Assembly: GCF_003144245.1 (NCBI RefSeq)
Contig: NW_020289977.1
Span: forward strand, 372,001-436,000
DNA: 64,000 nucleotides
Reading direction: 5' to 3'
DNA from: Jaminaea rosea
Taxonomy: Eukaryota; Basidiomycota; Exobasidiomycetes; Microstromatales
In this document: positions 56,801 to 64,000 of the stretch, in pieces
How the letters are laid out: each line of letters opens with the position of its first letter
How positions within the stretch are numbered: the first letter of the stretch is position 1
Made by a program: the position numbers and the translations under genes
The notes under the pieces: model-generated
The model's input: only the letters and a program-made list of their open reading frames with translations
Told to the model about the DNA's origin: nothing
Databases searched by the model: none

Positions 56801-57972
56801 TTAGAGGGGAAAGCAGTCATCCCTGCTGGATGCCAGCTCGATGGCATGGCGGGTGCATTGGGGTCAACGAAGCGCCATGGCTTCTCGCTCGAAGGCATGA
56901 CGTGCTGATGCTGAAGTTGCTGAGTCTGCTGATGCGGTTGAGACGATGTACGTTGAGGGTACTGATGGAAGTCGTCAGCCATCGAAGACGCAGACGAGTA
57001 TGCTGAGACTACAGAAGTTCGAGGTGCCCATGACTGCTGCATCTGATGAAAGTCGCGCTGGTCGAGGCCATCTAGGCCGGGCTGTGAAGATGCTGCGGTG
57101 GGAGCAGAGCCAGCCATGCGGTAGGGCGGTGATGTCGTAGACATTGCAAAGTGGGATGGAGGGGAAAAGGCTGGGTGCTGAGGCATATCGCCAGAGAGTG
57201 ACAGCATATCATGACTACCGGTATCGATTGTCGAGGTCCTGCGAGCCATGGCTGCCTGACGATGAGGAAACGACGTCGCCTGATGACTATCTAGTGAAGA
57301 GCTCTTGTTCGTCATTGGCCAGCTTGCGTCATGGCTCACGAATGGGCGATGGTGCATCTGATGGCCATGCGGCGAGAAGTGCTGATCGTGATGCTGTTGA
57401 TGGAAGTTCTGCTGATGGTGCTGCTGCTGCGGCTGGGATACGGGCGAAGGTTGGGTATGTGCCGCGAAAGGTGTTTGCTGGAGCGCAAAAGGTGTGCCTT
57501 CTATCGACAGAGGGCTGTGACTGAAGTGATGTGAGCTCGTCGATGGCCCAAAGTCCGTCGATAAGGGGGCGAGAAAAGAGTGGCCGTCTTGCTGAGATGC
57601 AAAACCTGCTGATGAATGACTAGCGGGAGCAAAGCGTGAAGGTGACGGCCCTGAAAATGTCTGAGGAGTGCTCTGAAGCAAAGCATCAAATGATGCTGCG
57701 TCGAGGGGATTGGCCAGTGTCGTCATGGCATCGTAGGAGGCATCGCGCTGTGCTGAGGCTTCAGAGCCGCCTGGCTGCGATGTCTCGTCGGTATGCGAAG
57801 GCCATTGCGTCTGCCAGCTATTGTTTGACGAGGCAGACATGCCTGATATGCTCGTCGTCGTTGTCGTCTCCTTTGCTTGCGGGGGTCCGATGACGGACAA
57901 GAGGACGTCAGAGGAGGGCAACTCGCCAAGGCGAATGAAGGAGTTGGGCGAGCAAGGTGGCTGCAAGTACAT
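53839..57972 (-). CDS. Transcription factor with two Zn2Cys6 clusters
   Basis: DNA-binding regulator. Exons 56375-57972 and 53839-56296 join across a 78-nt intron (GTGAGT to TTCAG) in phase, giving 1351 residues from ATG 57972; the join reads SRTGKRIEQARSMHGSV. The N-terminal half is Gln/His/Ser-rich, as in activation domains. Cluster 1 has Cys at about 454, 457, 464, 498, 501 and 508 with an unusually long 33-residue loop between Cys3 and Cys4. Cluster 2 is canonical: Cys 749, 752, 759, 770, 773 and 780, flanked by basic KRPKRKQG and KKRK. A fungal middle homology region seems split around cluster 2: the first part at about 583-690 (LSLRLLSCFFATAHIQMPIV; TLIAAMHAWAAHYTD) and the second from about 865 (AREAFCHDLLTRAVVLVHKH; PSVEAVQALVLLVQL). 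Alternatively this is two adjacent genes, but the clean splice and the absence of a good promoter argue for one. A further upstream exon is possible. Target genes are unknown. Confidence 0.82.
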
Positions 57973-60900
57973 TGACACTTGGTCGACACTGTTGGCTGCG
58001 TAGCTGAACCAAGTCCACGCTGGCTGGAGAGGCTATGAGTGTTAAGGCACCAAATGCCTCAGCGGAAGTCCGCCTGATTCGAAGTTGTCGGTGGGCCCAG
58101 GTAGAGGGAGAGTGGTCCAGATGGGACTCCAAAGTACTCGTTTTCTTCCGCAGAGAGAGCCCGAGAGAGAAGAATCGGCTGGGCGCACACAGAGGTGGGA
58201 ATTGAGGGCCAAGATTGGACGGCCGGTCGGTAATGACCGGTAGGAGGAGGAGGCGCCGGCCAAGGATAGAGATGGAGGCCTCGTGAAGAAGAAGTGCAAG
58301 GAAACGTAGGAGCGGAGACGGGCGACCTGATCGACGGTGACGATTTGTTTGTTGGTGTGAATGCAAAGAACAGTAGGCAAGCCTCTATCACCCACTGAGA
58401 ACAACGAGGTTGCTGCGGGCTGATCTTTTGTGACCGAACTCTGAAGTGGACGACGAAAGGCGGTGTTGGAGATTCCGCACCTGACTACCTGAAAACTTCT
58501 ACCCCAGACCTCCCGTCTTTAAGGCTCGGAGCTGTCTGGCTGTCCAGACGGCCAGCGGCTGGTTTTTGGAAACCGTAGATAGTGTCGACGAAAGAGTAGA
58601 GGGAAGAAGGAGTAAAGGTGGGACCCCAAGGATGGTGGAGCCCAAATCGAGGCTGAAGCTGACGTCGGCGGAGCTTGTTTCTGTACGGCCTTTTGAAAGC
58701 CGGCTTGGTTCAGATCGCCTTCGCGTCAAGCGGCAACTCCGCTGCTGCAGGACGTCGTGCAGGAGAGAGGCTGAACGCTCGACACTTTTTCAGACTGGGA
58801 GGCCGAGGTCCACTGACAAGCGCACCCCGAGCACTGGCTGAGCTTGGAGATGCGGCGGTGCAACGTCGTAGTGGAGGAGGCGGACGATACGATGAAGACC
58901 TTGATTTCGCCGGTGCCGAAATAGACTTTCCTGAGGTCTAGACTCGTGAAGGGGCGAAGGGTGGAGCGGGGTCGCGGAGTTGTTGTGGTGGTTGCAAGAG
59001 ATCGATCCGAGTAACCGTGATGAGAAGAAGTGATGTCGAGGCAGCCAGCTCGAGCTTCCTTATGATGTCTGCGTCTTCATCGCCGTTCTTCATCGGATTC
59101 TGATGCTTGTCGTCTTCGAGCTGTGCTGCACTGCAACACCTCCTCCAAATCTTCGATTTCATCGTCACGCCTTCTCAGCCTTCGCCGCCGGTCGTCGTCG
59201 TCGTCGTCGTCGTCGTGGTGGCCCGCGGCCAACTTGACCATCGAAACGCGGGGGTCTGCCTCGCACAGACGATGCGTTGCTATCATCGGCGCCATTTTGC
59301 TACTCAGCACCGCCTTGATGCTGCGATCGGGCTCGTCTTGGCGGCTATCAGTGAACGAAACGGCCCTAGGAAGAATGCATGCCTCGCATCACTACCATGT
59401 CGAGGGCCACTAGCCAATCCTGGGCTGCCAGAGTTTGCTACAATCGCCCGTCTGACTAGGAAGACCAGCTCTGCTTCCAAGGTTTGACCCGGCAACCGTC
59501 GACAAGCCGCCGGGAACGTCGCAGCAGGGTGGGAGCGTGCAGCATGGGCATATGATCAGTGGGGGCCGTTTGCCTACCTGCCTGTGGCTCACTTTCACTT
59601 CGTGCATTTGGCGGACCCAGCATGGCGGGTCAAGGCAATGAAAGGCATTGCTCCGAATGTCCGTGTACTGTGGGGCCAGGCATCACAGCCATGTCAAGTC
59701 GACGACGACCACAGCCCAAGCATAGATCGCGCTTCCACGCTGCTACATTCTGCTTGTCATGTGTCTTGTCGCATGATTCCACCGATGGTGGCTGACCGCG
59801 CGTCAACCGCCTTGTGACGCGGCCAATAGCGAAGGACTGCGCTCTATTGCCTTCATTTATGCGGGGAGAGGGCTATGCGCGCGCGCTCTACAGGTGCGCC
59901 TACGAACGCAGCCAGGCAGTGCCTGAGTGGAGCTAATCCTTCGTCATTCAAACTCGGTGATCCCAGGCGGTGACCAATTTGGGGTGCACGTCTACTCTAG
60001 TGGCCGTGAATCCGTCGGAGTCGACTCGTCTTCCCCAAACGTGCACGCACGCTTTCAGACGACTCGCTCGCATCTGGGTTGGGGGCTGAGAGGGTGAAGC
60101 CGATGCTGGCGAGGATGGACACCACAGCCTCTTGCCCTTCGATGAATGGAATTCACGCCCGACTCTTCACACTTCGGATCTGCTCGTCACGATCTCGCCG
60201 CAACCGAAAAGCAGCGGATCTTTCGATAGCAGCTGAGGCCCCATCGACACCGTCTCGTCCTTTTCACGACAATCTTTGGCACAGCCACCTCACGTCTGGG
60301 AAATGCGAAGTCGTTTCGCTCCAATGTAGTTGTGGTCTCTGATCGCTAGATCAGAGGGCTGTCATCTGTCACGGCTTGAGGCATCGGCTGCTCTCTCGCT
60401 CGATTTCCAATCGAGGCACAAGAAGTCGAGCCCGTACGCCTTACCAGCCTTTGCCGATCGTCGTCGCGTGTGCCTCGATGACATCCGTACCTTCCATCAT
60501 GAGGCGTGACGGCTGTCACTGTGCCCGTCGTGGGATGTGGCGCCGCAGAGTGGGGGAGACCTCGACGGCTATCAAGATTGAGTGAGACTGACAGCAAGGC
60601 TGCGGATGTGCGGCAATGATCACTGGCTTCAATGAGCAATCAAGGTCGATCTGGAGCCTGTATGAAGCTCTCCTTGTTGAGGATGACAAGGTACGCCAAT
60701 GCCAGAGTACCTCTGATTGCCTCCCGAAGCCCACGGCCTAACATCATGGGCTGCACAACATTGGATCGGGAGGATCAAGCGCAAGGTACAAGACAAAGTC
60801 TTGCTGCAAGCAGGCGCTCGCGTCAGCAAGTTACCACCAATCCCCTCTTGATGCTCAAGCCACGATGACCTTGGGTGGCCTTGGATGGTGAGTGCTCGTT

Positions 60901-61364
60901 GCTCTGCTGGTTGCTCCCGCGAGTCGCGGGTTGCTCGCCGCATCTCACCCTCCACTGGTCGACCCGCGGCTTCTTGCACTGCTCTTTCTTGCGCTCCTGC
61001 TCGTCCCCTGTCAAGGGTGCAGAGAAAGCAACTCTATGACCGCATGACGAGTGACAATTGCCAAGAGCCACTCATGAGCTCTAATGTTTGAACGCATGAC
61101 GCAGAGACGCAAATATCGGACCTTTTTGTAGATGGCTCCGCGTCGATGGGCAGCAATGACGAGATCCCACGGCTCACCTGCCCACGTCGGATTCTAGTGC
61201 CATGCCCGATGAGGAACAAGTTGCGATTGCATCTCATCAAGGTGCATTCGAGTTCGACAGTAGGATCCAAGCCACGAAATATTTCCATCACCTCGCACAG
61301 CGCAATCGGCTGACCGTCGACACTTCCGAGGGCGTAGCCGGTGCGCGCATCGCATGAATCATGA
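57973..61364. other. Gene-poor intergenic region
   Basis: 3.4 kb between the transcription factor start and the WDR59 homologue stop. Just upstream of the factor a stretch of minus-strand sequence (about 58030-57973, for example WTWFSYAANSVDQVS) is open and in frame, ending after a possible acceptor near 58034; it may be part of a further 5' exon. Elsewhere frames are short. A GTC-repeat microsatellite lies at 59191-59215. On the minus strand at about 61162-61390 an open segment (including FRGLDPTVELECTLMRCNRN) ends at a GTGAGC donor-like site and could be an exon of a missed gene, but I cannot place it. Confidence 0.45.
59191..59215. repeat. (GTC)n microsatellite
   Basis: About eight tandem GTC/TCG triplets in non-coding sequence. 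Confidence 0.85.
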
Positions 61365-64000
61365 TCAAGCGGTCTGCTTTCCGAGGTGTTTGCCGATGCT
61401 GCCGCCGCCGAAGACCATCGGATCGAGGTCGAGAGGATACAGCTTGACGAGAGAATGCTGACGCTGGCGTTGTTGATGATCGTGATGATGGCTGTGCTGA
61501 GGAGCGGCCTCCCTTGCAGTCACCACGACAGATCGCGAGCGCGGTACGTCTCTGCCCACAGCATCTTCAACATCGCCTCCGCGTGCGATGGACCGTGAGC
61601 GTGAGCCAATATGCACAGCGCCTCTGCCCTGCCGACCACGCCTTTCGTCCCCACGACTCGTTTCAACACCATCGCTAGCACCGCCGCGGCGACGCTGGCC
61701 CTTCGACGAGTTGGAGACAGAACGTGCCTGTATCCTGCGCGCTAAAAATTCCGTCGACATCAGTGCAAGCAGCTCCGGCTCGGCTGCCGTAGCTGCCACG
61801 ACAGGCGACAAAATTGACTCGTCCTCGCCTTTCTGCTGATGCTGCTCTTTCCGTAACTTCCGATCACTTCCATCCCCATTCCCGTCGATACCCATGCGCG
61901 TGAGAGATTCCATCGCGGCCGTGATCTCGGCGTAGCTCCGCAGAAACCGATCGCCACCGCCACCGCCGTTGGCACTGCCGTCACCACCTCGGGCGCGCCG
62001 TGACGCTCGATCGTCCGTGGGACCACCTTGCACACTGCCAACTGTTGTACCTGGCCGTGACACGTCTACGCTGCTGGCTGCGATGCTTGCCACGAGAGGG
62101 GCGGGCAAGGAGGGCAGTGTAGCTTCTTCCTCGTCTGTAGAGCTGCCAGGTGATGGTGGCATACTCGGCGTACCTCTGGAGCTGCTACTCACAGTCCCAG
62201 CCCTGCTCGGCGCAAGCCGGAAGACGCAGAGCTGTCCATCGGGCTCGAACCTGGCCCCGCACCTCGCACCCGTGGGCACCCGCACAACGTGGTTGGCATC
62301 CTCACCCGCCGCTGCCTCGCTGGATACTTCTCTGACGACTCCGTCCTGCTGTGTTGCATAGCTGTCCCTGACTACCAACACCAGCCCGCCCACTCCGAGC
62401 TCGACACTCTCCTCCCCAGCCAGGAAGCGCGCGCAAGGCTCCATACAGCCCTGTCGTGCTTTACTGCATTCTGCGAGAATGGTGTCGACTCCTTTGAGTA
62501 GGAAAGTGCGGGTTCTTTGTGTCACCGAGGCATTATGCTCTAGGTCGTAGTGAGGGGCTTCGGCAGGGTAAGACGGGGAGAATGAGAGGTCCAAGCGCAG
62601 GAAGACTTGCGCATCCTCACCGCTGCCGCTTCGATGGCCGTGCGCCCACGGACCGTAGAGGGATAGCGTGCAAGAGCGCGACGAGGAGGTGAGATCAACT
62701 TTCTCAACTGTGAGTTGCGGGAGCGTCTTTGCTACGTCGATGACCTCGTGCTGGAGGTCGAAGTCCTCCGAGTCGTCTCCGTCGGCTTGCGCTGCCGTGA
62801 CGACGCTATTGTCCGCGCCGGAAGAGGTGATGACAGCGGCCGTGTCCGACACGCCGCGTTGCAGACCCGCCACTGGCCTGTTCGCCGCTTTCTCTCCCCT
62901 CCGTCTCCTTCTCTTCTCAGCGTCCTTGAGCTTCGGCGCCTCACTTTTGCTCCTTCGTGTAGGCTCCTTGTCCACTCTCACGCCTGAGATCCAGGTGACG
63001 GCATCGCTGCCAACGCCAGCCGCGCTCGCTCCGATATTGACTGCGCCCAAAGTGGAGGACACAGTAGCGCCAAGGGCTCCAATCCGCAGGTGATGGCGCA
63101 GCATCATGTCGGCCGTACCAGCCACATTGCTGCCGGCCCCGCGAGTCATGTACGTAGCTGCGGCGCTCTGTGCTAATTGTCGGGACTTGCGCGCATCGGC
63201 GCGTAGCTTTGCGCCGGCGGAGAGCGGTTGACCGCCTGCTGCTGTTGCTGCACTACCGCCGGTGCTCCTGTGGGAACCGTGTGACCTATTGCTGTCATGA
63301 CGACCCATTCGCGCGCGTCGAGGGTGAGGATGAGGCCGCTGTCCAAAGGTGACTGTACCTTTATCTTGACTTCTTGCTGTAGCTCCCCCTGCACCTCTGA
63401 GCTTTGGATACGACTTAGATAGGTAAGCCTCTGCGCCCGCTGATGTGCTCAATATGCTGCCCCTGTTGCCGAATGATGCAGACGTGCCAGCTGCGATGTC
63501 TTCGTGGCTGCGGGCGCTGCCTGACCCAGGGCTGCGGGGACCGCCCAGCCGTGGGATTCCACTGCCGCGAGCACTCAGTAGCGCGGCTGTTGCGTCAGGA
63601 GGTGGGAGGATGGAGCTTCGGTGGAAGGAGTTGGATCCATCTGGAAGTACGACGGAAGTTGTCGACCCACTTGCGGCCTTGTTCCCTACCAGGCCCGTCG
63701 TGCTCTCTGAAGTCGGTGCTGGTGCCGGCGGATCACGATACGAGATATTCTTTGCGTTCCTCCTGGTCTGCAGCACTTTGATCGGTCCACCAGGCTTATG
63801 CCCGACCTTCTGCATCGTCTCATCCGAGATAGGCCAGAGGCGCAGCGTTTGATCCTTGCTCCAGGTAATCAGCTGGAAGCGCCGGTCATCATGCTCGACG
63901 TCACCACCACCGCGTGTGCGGATCAGGTATTCCTTGACGATGTCACGATGCCCTGCGAAGCGCTCCACTGGCCCACCATCGGGCAGCTGATCGTCGCGAG
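61365..64000 (-). CDS. MTC5: WDR59/Sea3 (Mtc5) homologue, SEACAT (GATOR2) subunit, 5' part missing
   Basis: C-terminal 878 residues or so; the frame is open to the right edge, so the start lies outside. SEACAT/GATOR2 sits at the vacuole and relieves SEACIT inhibition of TORC1. The last WD40 blade is visible: FAGHRDIVKEYLIR, then FQLITWSKDQTLRLWPISD and QKVGHKPGG, the form typical of WDR59. A long disordered, Ser/Gly-rich linker follows, then an RWD domain (starting LPQLTVEKVDLTSSSRSCTL; FLRLDLSFSPSYPAEAPHYD). After that come acidic and low-complexity segments, ending LVKLYPLDLDPMVFGGG then GKHLGKQTA. The C-terminal RING-like zinc domain of family members is not seen in this frame, so either more exons lie beyond 61365 or it is absent. 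IML1 of the opposing complex is about 25 kb to the left. Confidence 0.78.
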   Translation of the reverse strand, partial: RDDQLPDGGPVERFAGHRDIVKEYLIRTRGGGDVEHDDRRFQLITWSKDQTLRLWPISDETMQKVGHKPGGPIKVLQTRRNAKNISYRDPPAPAPTSESTTGLVGNKAASGSTTSVVLPDGSNSFHRSSILPPPDATAALLSARGSGIPRLGGPRSPGSGSARSHEDIAAGTSASFGNRGSILSTSAGAEAYLSKSYPKLRGAGGATARSQDKGTVTFGQRPHPHPRRARMGRHDSNRSHGSHRSTGGSAATAAGGQPLSAGAKLRADARKSRQLAQSAAATYMTRGAGSNVAGTADMMLRHHLRIGALGATVSSTLGAVNIGASAAGVGSDAVTWISGVRVDKEPTRRSKSEAPKLKDAEKRRRRRGEKAANRPVAGLQRGVSDTAAVITSSGADNSVVTAAQADGDDSEDFDLQHEVIDVAKTLPQLTVEKVDLTSSSRSCTLSLYGPWAHGHRSGSGEDAQVFLRLDLSFSPSYPAEAPHYDLEHNASVTQRTRTFLLKGVDTILAECSKARQGCMEPCARFLAGEESVELGVGGLVLVVRDSYATQQDGVVREVSSEAAAGEDANHVVRVPTGARCGARFEPDGQLCVFRLAPSRAGTVSSSSRGTPSMPPSPGSSTDEEEATLPSLPAPLVASIAASSVDVSRPGTTVGSVQGGPTDDRASRRARGGDGSANGGGGGDRFLRSYAEITAAMESLTRMGIDGNGDGSDRKLRKEQHQQKGEDESILSPVVAATAAEPELLALMSTEFLARRIQARSVSNSSKGQRRRGGASDGVETSRGDERRGRQGRGAVHIGSRSRSIARGGDVEDAVGRDVPRSRSVVVTAREAAPQHSHHHDHQQRQRQHSLVKLYPLDLDPMVFGGGSIGKHLGKQTA

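Noticed and set aside
59107-59220. Ser-rich frames over the GTC repeat
   Set aside because: They come from the trinucleotide microsatellite.
62245-62260. Minus-strand GGTTCGAGCCC, a second tRNA B-box candidate
   Set aside because: No cloverleaf can be folded and the sequence codes for the WDR59 homologue (ARFEPDG).

Overview
The window is a gene-dense piece of a GC-rich fungal nuclear genome. Introns are short (mostly 50-90 nt) with GTGAGT-type donors, genes lie on both strands, and there are no bacterial operon signs. The conserved proteins (Fuz7/Ste7-type MAPKK, Rho1, Erg4, two Zn2Cys6 clusters in one protein) and the high GC content point to a basidiomycete, probably Ustilaginomycotina (smut-related). 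The lineage is inference. Nineteen protein genes and one tRNA gene can be supported.

Layout from left to right. The 3' end of the mitochondrial ADP/ATP carrier (+) faces an unrecognised, apparently disrupted gene (-) at 1.8-4.8 kb. A gene-poor 3.7 kb stretch follows, then a 1486-residue SH3-RasGEF (+). From 13.4 to 24.5 kb there are three minus-strand genes: a 1700-residue disordered protein, MCM7 with two MluI boxes in its promoter, and an 805-residue low-complexity protein. Next come a tiny mitochondrial ribosomal protein bL33m (+), a five-exon RecQ helicase (-), a secreted sedolisin protease (+), and an intron-bearing tRNA-Asp (-).

The middle block holds IML1 (-, GATOR1/SEACIT) head-to-head with VMA2 (+, V-ATPase B subunit), then the MAPKK (-) and RHO1 (-). 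RSA4/NLE1 (+), ERG4 (+) and a probable TFIIIC WD40 subunit (+) follow. The last block, all minus, has a membrane-anchored alpha/beta hydrolase, a 1351-residue transcription factor with two Zn2Cys6 clusters, an empty 3.4 kb stretch, and the C-terminal part of a WDR59/Sea3 homologue (GATOR2/SEACAT) running off the right end.

Functionally the window is rich in growth and nutrient signalling: RasGEF (cAMP/PKA), MAPKK (mating/filamentation MAPK), Rho1 (cell wall integrity), and IML1, WDR59 and V-ATPase (amino-acid control of TORC1 at the vacuole). The strongest oddity is the transcription factor whose second zinc cluster appears to lie inside its middle homology region. I found no transposon, virus-like element, CRISPR array or rRNA gene. 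Exon joins were worked out by hand from splice sites and reading phase; no alignment or database search was run.
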